DNA from: Lelliottia amnigena
Lineage (GTDB): Bacteria > Pseudomonadota > Gammaproteobacteria > Enterobacterales > Enterobacteriaceae
Assembly: GCA_900635465.1 (NCBI GenBank)
Contig: LR134135.1
Location: forward strand, 3,224,001-3,288,000
Direction: 5' to 3'
DNA length: 64,000 nucleotides
Below the pieces are notes generated by a model that saw only the letters and a program-made list of their open reading frames with translations, made no database searches and was not told where the DNA came from. Both the position numbers and the translations under genes were made by a program. This document shows positions 33,684 to 43,709 of this stretch, in pieces (within the stretch, counting starts at the first letter, position 1; every line of letters starts with the position of its first letter).

Positions 33684-34169
33684 ATGTTCAGGCGATATCT
33701 CGCTCCGGTTTTATTAGCATCAACAATTCTGGCGGGCTGTCATACTCCCCCTCCGGGAAAATTTACGCCAGAACAAATCGCTGCGATGAAGTCTTACGGC
33801 TTCAATGAAATGAACGGTGACTGGTCACTCGGTCTCTCTGACAAAATTTTATTCGGCAAAAATGAGTCGCAACTCAGAGCGGAGAGCGAGCAGCAAATTC
33901 AGTCGATGGCTACACGCCTGGCGGGAACGGGGTTAACCCACGCTCGAATGGATGGGCATACCGATAACTACGGTGAGGATAGTTACAACGAATCCCTGTC
34001 GTTAAAGCGGGCAAACGTGGTGGCTGATGCCTGGGCTAAAGGGGCAAATATCCCGCGCAGCAATCTCACTACACAGGGATTAGGTAAAAAATATCCGGTC
34101 GCCAGCAACGCCACGTCGCAAGGACGCGCTGAAAACCGCCGTGTTGCGGTGGTGATCAGCACGCCTTAA
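33684..34169 (+). CDS. yfiB: YfiB, OmpA-like lipoprotein regulating DgcN
   Basis: 161 codons (K-12 160). The lipobox is ILAGC (Cys near residue 19). The OmpA/Pal-like peptidoglycan-binding domain is seen in the C-terminal two-thirds, with MDGHTDNYGEDSYNESLS and RAENRRVAVVI. It sequesters YfiR at the outer membrane and so activates DgcN. It is 13 bp after dgcN in the same operon. Confidence 0.92.
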   Translation: MFRRYLAPVLLASTILAGCHTPPPGKFTPEQIAAMKSYGFNEMNGDWSLGLSDKILFGKNESQLRAESEQQIQSMATRLAGTGLTHARMDGHTDNYGEDSYNESLSLKRANVVADAWAKGANIPRSNLTTQGLGKKYPVASNATSQGRAENRRVAVVISTP

Positions 34170-34174
34170 AACGA

Positions 34175-35542
34175 TTATTTTGCTGATTCAGCCAGTGATA
34201 GCGTCGACTGTGCGCGCCAGCGCAACCAGTCAATGACCACAAAAAGCAGCAGACTGCATCCCATCACTGGCATTGCCAGCCCCAGCGCGATGCTTACCAT
34301 GAGCGAGACAATCCGTCCGCTCACTGGCAGCGCCAGCCAGCACTGACAAAGGGTGAGTACAGGGTTGCTTGCCGACTTCGCCGGGCGTCGCATCCACCAC
34401 ATTCGATACCCCCAGACAATCAGCACGCACAGTGCGATACCGAAAGCGATCAGCACCAGCTGATTCGCCAGCCCAAAGAGAATCCCCATGTGGAAATCGA
34501 CACCCCAGCGGGTCAGCTTCGCCATCAGCGGGAAATCAGCAAAACGCGTGCGATCAAGGATTTGCATGGAATGCGGATCAATAGCGACCGCATCAACCTG
34601 TGTCGGCCAGCCACGATCAATTTCCGTCACGGTCCACGCCTGATCGGCCATTTTTGCCGGTCGAATCTCCAGCTTGCTGGCATCAATTCCAGCTGCTCGT
34701 GCGGCAAGAAGACTGCTGTCGAAAAGCGTCAGATCCATTGCCGTCTCAGGCATCATCATCGCACTGTGATGCCCGCGATGTTCAGCGTGAGGATCGACCG
34801 CTTCCGCCGCGCCCTGCAGTTTGGTATTGATCTGAGGCGTTAACCAATCCATTTCAGCGCGCAACTTATCGACATTTCCCCCCGCCCATTGGGACCAGGT
34901 GAGCCCGGTGGCGGAAAACAGCAGCATGCCCCCCAGGAGCACCCAACCTAACGACGCATGTACGCGACGACGGTTCTGGAATCGATTGTTGATACGCCGT
35001 TTTGGACGAGTGTAAAACCACAGTGCAATCCCACCCAGTGCGGCAATCCACATCCATGACGCTGCCAGCTCGCTGTATAAACGGCCAACATCTCCCAGCA
35101 TCAGTGAGCTATGCAGATAATCGATGGTCTGGCGTAGTGGCAGGATCCCGCTGGTTCCATATACCGTCATATCGCCACGTACCGCAAGACTGACGGGATC
35201 GATAAAAATAGCCCGATGTTCCGACGGCCCAAGTTGTGGATCGGTAAACATCACGCGAGTGGTTTCATCGCTCGCCAAGCCCGGCCGTACGGCATGGAGA
35301 CGTAAGTCCTTACCCACTGCTTTTTCAGCCACTGCAATTTGTTTAGCCAAAGACTGCGGTTCACCAGTCACTTCGCCGTACAGCGCAGGCTGATAAATAT
35401 AAGTCTCAAGCTGCGGCGTCGCGACGTACAAGGTTCCGGTAAGCGCGGCAAAAAAGATAAACGGGCCGACAAATAGCCCAATATAAAAATGCAGGCGACG
35501 TAGCAGGTTCCCCCATGCTGCGCGCGGAGTACAGGTGGTCAT
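34175..35542 (-). CDS. PepSY-associated multi-span membrane protein
   Basis: 455 codons. The N-terminus LLRRLHFYIGLFVGPFIFF and later IDYLHSSLMLG, RRVHASLGWVL and WGVDFHMGILFGL are typical of the PepSY_TM family: His residues in several membrane spans and periplasmic PepSY domains. Relatives (PiuB, FhuF-linked reductases) assist in ferric-siderophore or copper handling. A His/Met-rich loop (HAEHRGHHSAMMMPE, about residues 252-266) suggests metal contact. It is followed by DUF2946 upstream in the same direction, 60 bp apart. K-12 lacks both genes at this locus. Confidence 0.85.
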   Translation of the reverse strand: MTTCTPRAAWGNLLRRLHFYIGLFVGPFIFFAALTGTLYVATPQLETYIYQPALYGEVTGEPQSLAKQIAVAEKAVGKDLRLHAVRPGLASDETTRVMFTDPQLGPSEHRAIFIDPVSLAVRGDMTVYGTSGILPLRQTIDYLHSSLMLGDVGRLYSELAASWMWIAALGGIALWFYTRPKRRINNRFQNRRRVHASLGWVLLGGMLLFSATGLTWSQWAGGNVDKLRAEMDWLTPQINTKLQGAAEAVDPHAEHRGHHSAMMMPETAMDLTLFDSSLLAARAAGIDASKLEIRPAKMADQAWTVTEIDRGWPTQVDAVAIDPHSMQILDRTRFADFPLMAKLTRWGVDFHMGILFGLANQLVLIAFGIALCVLIVWGYRMWWMRRPAKSASNPVLTLCQCWLALPVSGRIVSLMVSIALGLAMPVMGCSLLLFVVIDWLRWRAQSTLSLAESAK

Positions 35543-35602
35543 ACTTTTCCTTTGTGCAGGTAAAAAGTTATCGGCACACCCAATGAGGTGTGCGTTTTAT
35601 TT

Positions 35603-36010
35603 TTAACGGGAAAAAGCTGCCCACTGCGGCGGCGCGCGGGTATCAGGATATAACCAGGGGAAATAGTGCCAATGGCTCGCCACCGGGCGTGGCAGTTTTA
35701 TGCTAAGCCTCTGCAAGACGGCACTGAGCAGCACCACCAGGGCTAAAATCATCCCTGGAACATGCGCCATCAGCACACAGTACCCGCACGCTTCAGCATG
35801 ATCGACAGGTATTGAGTGTGTGGTGGTATCACCATGATGATCATCCATTGGCATAGCACTCATGTCGTGATGCATGCCAGGCAGGGTGCTCATGGGATCT
35901 TTTTGCAGCGAGATGGAGATAAGAGGAGCGACCACGATCAGCAAGATCGCAAACAGCGCGGTCCAGGCCGCTGCGCGTTTCAAGGCTGAATGATGCAGTG
36001 CGTTATCCAA
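35603..36010 (-). CDS. DUF2946 family membrane protein with His/Met-rich loop
   Basis: 135 codons from a TTG start at 36010, chosen because GGAGGG lies just upstream. One N-terminal span (about residues 12-33) and a second near 83-101 bracket a loop extremely rich in Met, His and Asp (MHHDMSAMPMDDHH, about residues 46-59), followed by a pair of Cys residues in EACGYCVL. This composition fits copper or iron binding. Members of DUF2946 often sit next to TonB or PepSY metal-uptake genes. It is the first gene of a pair with the PepSY protein. Confidence 0.8.
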   Translation of the reverse strand: MDNALHHSALKRAAAWTALFAILLIVVAPLISISLQKDPMSTLPGMHHDMSAMPMDDHHGDTTTHSIPVDHAEACGYCVLMAHVPGMILALVVLLSAVLQRLSIKLPRPVASHWHYFPWLYPDTRAPPQWAAFSR

Positions 36011-36082
36011 TTGCCCTCCATTGAAGAGGAGGCATTGTAAATGATTTATGAAAAGATGGTTAACATCGTGGAGTCATTTGCA

Positions 36083-36117
36083 TAAAAAAGGGCCGGCCTT
36101 ACGGCCAGCCCTTTTTA
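36083..36117 (-). terminator. rpsP-rimM-trmD-rplS operon terminator
   Basis: Minus strand AAAAAGGGCTGGCC, loop GTAA, GGCCGGCCCTTTTTT, a long stem with a T-run 14 bp after the rplS stop. Confidence 0.9.
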
Positions 36118-36130
36118 ACACGGATGTCGC

Positions 36131-36484
<354 letters not shown>

Positions 36485-36521
36485 TTAATCTCTTATCCTG
36501 GGTAAACTGATATTTGGGGGC

Positions 36522-37289
36522 TTACGCCATCCCATCATGTTTATGCTGCTGGTGTGCGTGTTCTTTTTTGAACTCGGCCAGCAACTTTGCTTGCTCTTCA
36601 GTCAGAGCCAGGTTTTCCAGAAGTTCAGGTCTTCTAAGCCAGGTGCGGCCCAGCGACTGCTTCAAACGCCAGCGACGTATCTCGGCATGGTTACCTGACA
36701 GTAAGACCGCCGGTACCTCCATCCCTTCTAACACTTCAGGACGAGTATAGTGTGGACAGTCCAGCAATCCGTCGGCAAAAGAATCTTCTGTTGCCGATGC
36801 TTCATGGCCCAGTACACCCGGAATGAACCGGGCTACGGAGTCAATCAGCGTCATTGCCGGTAACTCACCACCGCTGAGAACGTAATCGCCGATAGACCAT
36901 TCTTCATCAATCTCGGTCTGAATTACACGCTCATCTATCCCTTCGTAGCGACCACAGACCAGAATCAGTTTCTGATTCGTTGCCAGTTCGCTCACGCCCG
37001 CTTGATCAAGCTTGCGTCCCTGAGGTGACAGATAAATCACCTTTGCGCCTTCACCTGCCGCGGCTTTTGCTGTATGAATCGCGTCCCGTAAAGGTTGCAC
37101 CATCATTAACATCCCCGGTCCGCCGCCGTAAGGACGTTCGTCCACGGTACGGTGCCGGTCATGCGCGAAGTCGCGAGGACTCCAGCTCTGGATGTTCAGC
37201 AGGCCTTTTTTTACTGCCCGGCCAGTTACCCCGTAATCAGTAATCGCGCGGAACATTTCAGGAAACAGGCTGATAATGCCAATCCACAT
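36522..37289 (-). CDS. trmD: TrmD, tRNA (guanine-37-N1)-methyltransferase
   Basis: 255 codons, as in E. coli. The SPOUT knot motifs are [13 protein letters not shown] (about residue 88), [10 protein letters not shown] (about 113) and [13 protein letters not shown] (about 133). The C-terminal helical domain binds the tRNA anticodon loop. m1G37 prevents frameshifting at CCN and CUN codons. The gene is essential and lies between rimM and rplS. Confidence 0.97.
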   Translation of the reverse strand: MWIGIISLFPEMFRAITDYGVTGRAVKKGLLNIQSWSPRDFAHDRHRTVDERPYGGGPGMLMMVQPLRDAIHTAKAAAGEGAKVIYLSPQGRKLDQAGVSELATNQKLILVCGRYEGIDERVIQTEIDEEWSIGDYVLSGGELPAMTLIDSVARFIPGVLGHEASATEDSFADGLLDCPHYTRPEVLEGMEVPAVLLSGNHAEIRRWRLKQSLGRTWLRRPELLENLALTEEQAKLLAEFKKEHAHQQHKHDGMA

Positions 37290-37320
37290 AGCGCCGTCTT
37301 TTACCGTTTATCCGGAGAAT

Positions 37321-37857
37321 TTAAAAACCAGGATCCCAATCTACTTCAATCGTACGAGTAGTGAGATCGACTTTCTTGATAACCTGTCCATCGAGGAACG
37401 GAACCAACCGCTCCTTGATGCCAAATGCATCTTTCAGGTTTGCCTTAATGACGAGAACGTCATTTGAGCCAGTTTCCATCATATCAATGACTTTACCGAG
37501 CTCGTATCCTTCCGTGGTCACTACCTGGCAACCCATAAGGTCTTTCCAGTAGTAGCCATCGTCAAGCTGTGGCAACTGCGACGAATCAACGACAATTTCG
37601 CAATTCGTCAGGAGATTCGCAGCATCGCGATCGTCAACGCCTTTCAGCTTGATCACGATATCCTGATTGTGGCGACGCCAGCTTTCCAGCTCGACCTCTT
37701 CCCACTTACCGCCTTTCTGGATAAACCAGGGCTGGTAATCAAAAATGCTTTCAGCGTCTTCAGTGGAGGAAAACACTCTGAGCCAACCACGGATACCGTA
37801 GCAAGAACCCATTTTTCCCAATACGATCGGTTCAACAGGTGCTTTATTGCTCATCAT
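37321..37857 (-). CDS. rimM: RimM, 30S maturation factor
   Basis: 178 codons from ATG 37857 ([14 protein letters not shown]); the adjacent ATG at 37854 and a GTG at 37863 are alternatives. GGTGG before the ATG is the best ribosome binding site. The N-terminal domain ([17 protein letters not shown]) and the PRC-barrel C-terminus ([21 protein letters not shown]) are intact. It binds S19 during 16S 3' domain maturation. Confidence 0.95.
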   Translation of the reverse strand: MMSNKAPVEPIVLGKMGSCYGIRGWLRVFSSTEDAESIFDYQPWFIQKGGKWEEVELESWRRHNQDIVIKLKGVDDRDAANLLTNCEIVVDSSQLPQLDDGYYWKDLMGCQVVTTEGYELGKVIDMMETGSNDVLVIKANLKDAFGIKERLVPFLDGQVIKKVDLTTRTIEVDWDPGF

Positions 37858-37872
37858 GACCACCGTGACAGA

Positions 37873-38121
37873 TTAAGCTGCTTTGTTTGCTGCTTTGATA
37901 AGCGCTGCAACGCGATCGGAAACAGTCGCGCCCAGGCCAACCCAGTGAGCGACACGATCCAGATCCAGACGCGTTTCTTCTTCTGCACCGCTAGCCAGCG
38001 GGTTGAAGAAACCAACGCGCTCGATGAAGCGACCGTTGCGTGCATTACGGCTGTCAGTAACAACAACCTGGTAGAACGGACGCTTTTTCGCGCCGTGACG
38101 TGCTAAACGAATAGTTACCAT
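37873..38121 (-). CDS. rpsP: Ribosomal protein S16
   Basis: 82 codons from ATG 38121 ([16 protein letters not shown]), the E. coli length; 12 upstream in-frame codons are part of the leader. Early 30S assembly protein and first gene of the operon. AGAGGA lies before the ATG. Confidence 0.97.
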   Translation of the reverse strand: MVTIRLARHGAKKRPFYQVVVTDSRNARNGRFIERVGFFNPLASGAEEETRLDLDRVAHWVGLGATVSDRVAALIKAANKAA

Positions 38122-38136
38122 AACATCCTCTTGTGT

Positions 38137-38176
38137 GAATAAAACACTGGGCCCCATCGAGGAACGGAGCCCAGTG
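38137..38176 (-). terminator. rpsP leader hairpin, attenuator-like
   Basis: Minus strand CACTGGGC (38176-38169), a 16-base loop, GCCCAGTG (38152-38145), then TTTTATT. It is placed within the leader, 16-24 bases upstream of the rpsP ATG, so it could terminate part of the transcripts. I am not sure of its function. Confidence 0.5.
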
Positions 38177-38275
38177 TCATATTAAAAGCCCGAAAATTTT
38201 ACTGATTTCTGGAGAAAATGCAATCAACACTTGATAAGTCTGATACGAAAGACCGTCAGCGGTGCAGCCAGTTTG

Positions 38276-38335
38276 GTGCTGGCGTGCGCACAGCCACCGG
38301 AGCGTACATGTAGTACGTGAGGATGGCGAGCACAC
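38276..38335. repeat. imperfect inverted repeat in the rpsP-ffh spacer (ERIC-like)
   Basis: GTGCTGGC near 38276 pairs with GGCGAGCAC near 38325-38333, and GCGTAC pairs with GTACGT around a centre at about 38308, giving a roughly 60-bp palindrome. GGAGCGTACA...AGTACGTGAGG resembles the central part of ERIC elements (GGAGCTTACATAAGTAAGTG), but it is not a clear member. Confidence 0.45.
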
Positions 38336-38368
38336 TCCAGTGCCAAAATGGCAAACAAGCCAGGTCGA

Positions 38369-39730
38369 TCAGCGGCCAGGGAAGCCTGGCGGCATCATGC
38401 CCTTCATGCCACGCATCATTTTCGCCATACCGCCCTTCTTCATTTTCTTCATCATGCGCTGCATGTCGTCGAACTGTTTCAGAAGACGGTTAACGTCCTG
38501 CACCTGCATACCGCAACCGGCAGCAATACGGCGTTTGCGTGAGCCTTTGATGATTTCTGGTTTTGCGCGCTCTTTCAGCGTCATCGAGTTGATGATCGCT
38601 TCCATACGCACCAGCACTTTGTCATCCATCTGCGCTTTCACGTTGTCAGGAATCTGGCCCATGCCCGGCAGTTTGCCCATCAGGCTCGCCATGCCGCCCA
38701 TGTTTTTCATCTGACGCAGCTGTTCCAGGAAGTCGGTCAAATCAAAACCGTCGCCTTTTTTCAGCTTGCTCGCCAGTTTCTCAGCCTGCGCACGGTCAAC
38801 CTTGCTCTCGATATCTTCGATAAGCGACAGCACGTCGCCCATACCGAGAATACGCGAAGCAATACGATCCGGGTGGAATGGCTCCAGCGCGTCGGTCTTC
38901 TCGCCCACGCCGAGGAACTTAATCGGCTTACCGGTGATATGACGAATAGAGAGCGCTGCACCGCCACGGGCGTCGCCGTCCACTTTGGTCAGTACAACGC
39001 CGGTCAGCGGCAGCGCTTCGTTAAACGCTTTTGCGGTATTTGCCGCATCCTGGCCCGTCATGGCGTCGACAACAAACAGCGTTTCTACCGGATTGATCGC
39101 GGCATGAACTTGTTTGATTTCATCCATCATCGCTTCATCAACGTGCAAACGACCGGCGGTATCCACCAGCAGCACGTCGTAAAACTTCAGTTTGGCTTCT
39201 TTCAACGCGGCATTGACGATATCAACCGGTTTTTGCGCCACGTCGGAAGGGAAGAAATCGACCTCAACCTGCTGCGCCAGGGTTTCTAGCTGCTTGATCG
39301 CCGCAGGGCGATAAACGTCGGCAGAAACAACCAGCACTTTCTTTTTGTGCTTTTCGCGCAGGAATTTACCCAGCTTACCGACACTGGTGGTTTTACCCGC
39401 CCCCTGCAGACCGGCCATCAGAACGACCGCTGGCGGTTGCGCGGCCAGGTTTAGAACCTGATTTTCTTCGCCCATCGCCGCAACCAGCTCGTTACGCACG
39501 ATTTTGACGAACTCCTGACCCGGCGTCAGGCTCTTATTCACTTCATGACCAACCGCTTTTTCTTTCACACGGTTGATGAATTCACGCACGACCGGCAGCG
39601 CCACGTCGGCTTCGAGTAACGCCATGCGCACTTCGCGCAGCGTCTCTTTAACATTGTCTTCGGTAAGTCGTCCACGGCCGCTGATGTTGCGCAGCGAGCG
39701 CGACAAACGATCGGTTAAATTATCAAACAT
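38369..39730 (-). CDS. ffh: Ffh, signal recognition particle GTPase
   Basis: 453 codons from ATG 39730 (MFDNLTDRLSRSLRNI), as in E. coli. An N-domain (1-90) is followed by the GTPase G-domain with GLQGAGKTTSVGKL (about residue 105), DTAGRLHVDE (about 190) and TKVDGDARGG (about 247), then the Met-rich M-domain (about 330-453: MMKKMKKGGMAKMMRG) that binds 4.5S RNA and signal peptides. Essential for targeting inner-membrane proteins. Confidence 0.97.
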   Translation of the reverse strand: MFDNLTDRLSRSLRNISGRGRLTEDNVKETLREVRMALLEADVALPVVREFINRVKEKAVGHEVNKSLTPGQEFVKIVRNELVAAMGEENQVLNLAAQPPAVVLMAGLQGAGKTTSVGKLGKFLREKHKKKVLVVSADVYRPAAIKQLETLAQQVEVDFFPSDVAQKPVDIVNAALKEAKLKFYDVLLVDTAGRLHVDEAMMDEIKQVHAAINPVETLFVVDAMTGQDAANTAKAFNEALPLTGVVLTKVDGDARGGAALSIRHITGKPIKFLGVGEKTDALEPFHPDRIASRILGMGDVLSLIEDIESKVDRAQAEKLASKLKKGDGFDLTDFLEQLRQMKNMGGMASLMGKLPGMGQIPDNVKAQMDDKVLVRMEAIINSMTLKERAKPEIIKGSRKRRIAAGCGMQVQDVNRLLKQFDDMQRMMKKMKKGGMAKMMRGMKGMMPPGFPGR

Positions 39731-39896
39731 TGTCTCTCGCCTGATGTAGAAACGTTGGGTCGCCACAGCGACACATACACAGAATTTTGCCGGAGTATAA
39801 CATGAAGGCGTCTTTGTTGTTATGCAACGGTTGGAGCACGCGTCACGTAACGTTATACTGCTTATCTTTCTTATTCAGACAACTGTCGACGCCTAT

Positions 39897-40688
39897 ATGC
39901 CTGTTTTCGCACTGATCGCCCTTGTTGCCTACTCTTTCAGCCTTGCGCTGATCATTCCTGGCCTGTTGCAAAAAAACAGCGGCTGGCGACGGATGGCTAT
40001 TTTGTCGGCAGTGATCGCACTGGTGAGCCATGCGTTTGCCCTGGAATCGCGTATTATTCCAGGCGATGGCAGCGTACAGAATTTGAGCGTGCTGAACGTC
40101 GGTTCGCTGGTGAGCCTGATGATTTGTACGGTGATGACCATCGTCGCCTCTAAAAATCGCGGCTGGTTATTGCTGCCAATTGTTTATGCGTTCGCGCTCA
40201 TCAATCTGGCTTTCGCGACTTTTGTGCCAAACGAGTTCATCACGCATCTGGAAACCACACCCGGCATGATGGTACACATTGGGCTGTCGCTTTTCTCCTA
40301 CGCGACGCTGATTATTGCCGCATTGTATGCAATGCAGCTGGCGTGGATTGACTACCAGCTAAAAAACAAAAAGCTGGTATTCAACCAGGAAATGCCACCG
40401 CTGATGGTTATAGAGCGCAAGATGTTTCACATCACCCAGATTGGCGTGGTGCTGCTCACCCTGACGCTGTGCACCGGTCTGTTTTATATGCAGAATTTAT
40501 TCAGCGTTGAGAACATCGATAAAGCCGTGCTCTCTATCATCGCGTGGTTTGTTTATGTTGTCCTGTTGTGGGGACATTATCACAAGGGCTGGCGCGGTCG
40601 TCGCGTTGTCTGGTTTAACGTCGCAGGCGCTGGCATTTTGACCCTGGCCTATTTCGGTAGCCGCGTCATACAGCAGTTTGTCAGCTAA
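39897..40688 (+). CDS. ypjD: YpjD, cytochrome c assembly (CcsA)-family membrane protein
   Basis: 263 codons from ATG 39897 (MPVFALIALVAYSFSL), as in K-12; the open frame extends 25 codons upstream without support. It has about eight membrane spans and the ABC-type haem-export (CcsA/CcmC) family pattern. It sits directly upstream of corB in the same direction; in Salmonella and E. coli ypjD-corB is linked to magnesium or cobalt efflux. Confidence 0.88.
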   Translation: MPVFALIALVAYSFSLALIIPGLLQKNSGWRRMAILSAVIALVSHAFALESRIIPGDGSVQNLSVLNVGSLVSLMICTVMTIVASKNRGWLLLPIVYAFALINLAFATFVPNEFITHLETTPGMMVHIGLSLFSYATLIIAALYAMQLAWIDYQLKNKKLVFNQEMPPLMVIERKMFHITQIGVVLLTLTLCTGLFYMQNLFSVENIDKAVLSIIAWFVYVVLLWGHYHKGWRGRRVVWFNVAGAGILTLAYFGSRVIQQFVS

Positions 40689-40706
40689 GCAATAAAGGAG
40701 TTCCCC

Positions 40707-41993
40707 CTGGAACACATCTCAACCACCACGCTGATCGTTACGCTGATCGTCATGGTGGTCATCTCCGCCTACTTCTCTGGCTCGGAAACCGGCATGATGA
40801 CGCTAAACCGCTACCGGTTACGTCATCGCGCTAAACAAGGCAACCGTGCCGCACGCCGCGTTGAAAAGCTGCTCCGCAAGCCTGACCGCCTGATTAGCCT
40901 GGTCTTGATCGGTAATAACCTGGTCAACATTCTGGCTTCTGCGCTGGGCACCATCGTCGGGATGCGCCTTTACGGCAACGCAGGCGTGGCTATTGCCACC
41001 GGCGTACTGACGTTTGTGGTGCTGGTTTTCGCCGAAGTATTGCCAAAAACCATCGCCGCGCTCTATCCCGAAAAGGTGGCCTATCCGAGCAGTTTTCTGT
41101 TGGGGCCATTGCTGATCCTGATGATGCCACTGGTCTGGTTGCTCAACAAAGTGACACGTCTACTGATGCGCTTAATGGGCATTAAAGCGGATGTCACCAT
41201 CAGCAGCGCACTCAGCAAAGACGAACTGCGCACGCTGGTGAACGAATCACGCTCGCAAATTTCCCGCCGCCACCAGGACATGCTGCTCTCGGTACTGGAC
41301 CTGGAAAAGATCAGCGTCAATGACATCATGGTTCCGCGCAATGAAATTGTCGGTATCGACATCAACGATGACTGGAAAGCGATTGTCCGCCAGCTCACGC
41401 ACTCGCCTCACGGACGTATCGTGCTGTATCGTGATTCGCTGGATGACGCCATCAGCATGCTGCGCGTGCGCGAAGCCTGGCGACTCATGCAGGAAAAGAA
41501 AGAGTTCACCAAAGAGGTGATGCTGCGTGCGGCTGATGAGATTTACGTGATACCTGAAGGCACACCGCTCAGTACCCAACTGGTCAAATTCCAGCGAAAT
41601 AAAAAGAAAGCGGGTCTGGTGGTGGATGAATATGGCGATATTCAGGGGCTGGTCACCGTGGAAGACATTCTGGAAGAGATTGTCGGCGATTTTACAACGT
41701 CAATGTCGCCGTCACTGGCAGAGGAAGTCACGCCGCAAAATGACGGCTCCGTGCTGATTGATGGCAGCACTAACGTTCGCGAACTCAATAAAGCATTTAA
41801 CTGGCACCTGCCGGAAGATGACGCGCGCACGATTAACGGTATGATTCTGGAAGTGCTGGAAGAGATCCCGGCAGCCGGAACGCGCGTGCGTATCAGCCAG
41901 TACGATATTGATATTCTGGATGTGCAGGAAAATATGATTAAGCAGGTGAAAGTCATTCCGGTTAAACCGCTGCGGGACAGCGTCGCAGAATGA
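40707..41993 (+). CDS. corB: CorB (YfjD), CBS/CorC-domain magnesium/cobalt transport protein
   Basis: 428 codons counted from a CTG at 40707, equal to the length of the K-12 protein (which begins EHISTTTLI). AAGGAG lies seven bases before this CTG, and no ATG occurs until 40752, where the first membrane span would be cut. The DUF21 domain (SAYFSGSETGMMTLNRY; about residues 15-190) has several spans. Two CBS domains and a CorC_HlyC C-terminus (about 340-425) follow. Relatives (CNNM/CorC) transport or regulate Mg2+ efflux. The start codon is the uncertain point. Confidence 0.9.
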   Translation: MEHISTTTLIVTLIVMVVISAYFSGSETGMMTLNRYRLRHRAKQGNRAARRVEKLLRKPDRLISLVLIGNNLVNILASALGTIVGMRLYGNAGVAIATGVLTFVVLVFAEVLPKTIAALYPEKVAYPSSFLLGPLLILMMPLVWLLNKVTRLLMRLMGIKADVTISSALSKDELRTLVNESRSQISRRHQDMLLSVLDLEKISVNDIMVPRNEIVGIDINDDWKAIVRQLTHSPHGRIVLYRDSLDDAISMLRVREAWRLMQEKKEFTKEVMLRAADEIYVIPEGTPLSTQLVKFQRNKKKAGLVVDEYGDIQGLVTVEDILEEIVGDFTTSMSPSLAEEVTPQNDGSVLIDGSTNVRELNKAFNWHLPEDDARTINGMILEVLEEIPAAGTRVRISQYDIDILDVQENMIKQVKVIPVKPLRDSVAE

Positions 41994-41998
41994 GAAAT

Positions 41999-42020
41999 CC
42001 CCTCTCCGTTAGGAGAGGGG
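41999..42020. terminator. hairpin between corB and grpE
   Basis: CCCCTCTCC, loop GTTA, GGAGAGGGG, a perfect nine-base stem between convergent genes. The flanking runs are short (AAA on the right, TTT on the minus-strand side), so strength is uncertain. Confidence 0.6.
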
Positions 42021-42028
42021 AAACGGAA

Positions 42029-42655
<627 letters not shown>

Positions 42656-42667
42656 CTAACTTCGCTT

Positions 42668-42696
42668 ATTATGGGGATCAGTTTCCGGGATTCAAG
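42668..42696 (-). promoter_or_regulatory. sigma-32 promoter of grpE
   Basis: -35 CTTGAA (42696-42691), 14 bases, -10 CCCCATAAT (42676-42668), a near-perfect heat-shock promoter as in E. coli. It faces away from nadK. Confidence 0.92.
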
Positions 42697-42744
42697 GGAA
42701 CAAAGCACATTGTCACCATCATTCGGCACAAGGACCTCCAGAAA

Positions 42745-43623
42745 ATGAATAATCATTTCAAGTGTATTGGAATTGTCGGACATCCACGTCATCCAACCGC
42801 GCTGACGACACATGAAATGCTGTATCGCTGGCTGTGCGCGAAAGGTTATGAAGTGATGGTTGAGCAGCAAATTGCCCAGGAATTACAGCTTAAAAATGTG
42901 AAAACCGGCACGCTGGCGGAAATCGGACAGCAGGCCGATCTCGCGGTCGTGGTCGGCGGTGACGGCAACATGCTGGGTGCCGCACGAACGCTGGCGCGCT
43001 ACGATATTAAGGTCATTGGTATCAATCGCGGCAACCTGGGTTTCCTGACCGATCTCGACCCTGACAACGCCCATCAGCAGCTTGCTGATGTACTCGATGG
43101 TCATTATATCAGCGAAAAACGCTTTCTGCTGGAAGCGCAAGTATGCCAGCAAGACTGCCAGAAGCGCATCAGTACGGCGATTAATGAAGTTGTGCTGCAC
43201 CCTGGGAAAGTCGCACATATGATTGAATTTGAAGTCTATATCGACGAAGTTTTCGCCTTTTCACAGCGCTCTGATGGGTTAATCATTTCGACACCCACTG
43301 GCTCAACGGCATATTCCCTTTCCGCGGGCGGACCGATTCTGACTCCGTCTCTGGACGCGATCACGTTAGTTCCCATGTTCCCGCACACCCTCTCTGCTCG
43401 CCCGCTGGTGATTAACAGCAGCAGCACGATCCGACTACGCTTTTCACATCGTCGTAACGACCTCGAAATTAGCTGCGACAGCCAGATTGCCCTGCCTATC
43501 CAGGAAGGTGAAGACGTGTTAATCCGTCGTTGCGACTACCATTTAAATCTGATCCATCCAAAAGACTACAGCTATTTCAATACATTAAGTTCGAAACTCG
43601 GCTGGTCGAAAAAATTGTTCTAA
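42745..43623 (+). CDS. nadK: NAD kinase
   Basis: 292 codons, as in E. coli. The ATP/NAD kinase motif [11 protein letters not shown] (about residues 72-82) and the second conserved segment [16 protein letters not shown] (about 186-201) are intact. It makes NADP and is essential. It is divergent from grpE. Confidence 0.96.
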   Translation: MNNHFKCIGIVGHPRHPTALTTHEMLYRWLCAKGYEVMVEQQIAQELQLKNVKTGTLAEIGQQADLAVVVGGDGNMLGAARTLARYDIKVIGINRGNLGFLTDLDPDNAHQQLADVLDGHYISEKRFLLEAQVCQQDCQKRISTAINEVVLHPGKVAHMIEFEVYIDEVFAFSQRSDGLIISTPTGSTAYSLSAGGPILTPSLDAITLVPMFPHTLSARPLVINSSSTIRLRFSHRRNDLEISCDSQIALPIQEGEDVLIRRCDYHLNLIHPKDYSYFNTLSSKLGWSKKLF

Positions 43624-43643
43624 TTTTTGCATCCAGTACTTTA

Positions 43644-43659
43644 CTGTATAAAAAACCAG
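43644..43659 (+). promoter_or_regulatory. LexA (SOS) box 1 of recN
   Basis: CTGT-N8-CCAG, one mismatch from the consensus CTGT-N8-ACAG. Distance to the recN ATG is 51 bp. Confidence 0.75.
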
Positions 43660-43665
43660 TTTATA

Positions 43666-43681
43666 CTGTATGAAAATACAG
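43666..43681 (+). promoter_or_regulatory. LexA (SOS) box 2 of recN
   Basis: CTGT-ATGAAAAT-ACAG, a perfect LexA core. As in E. coli, paired boxes give tight SOS control of recN. Confidence 0.92.
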
Positions 43682-43709
43682 TTATGGTTTTTCATACAGG
43701 AAAACAATT

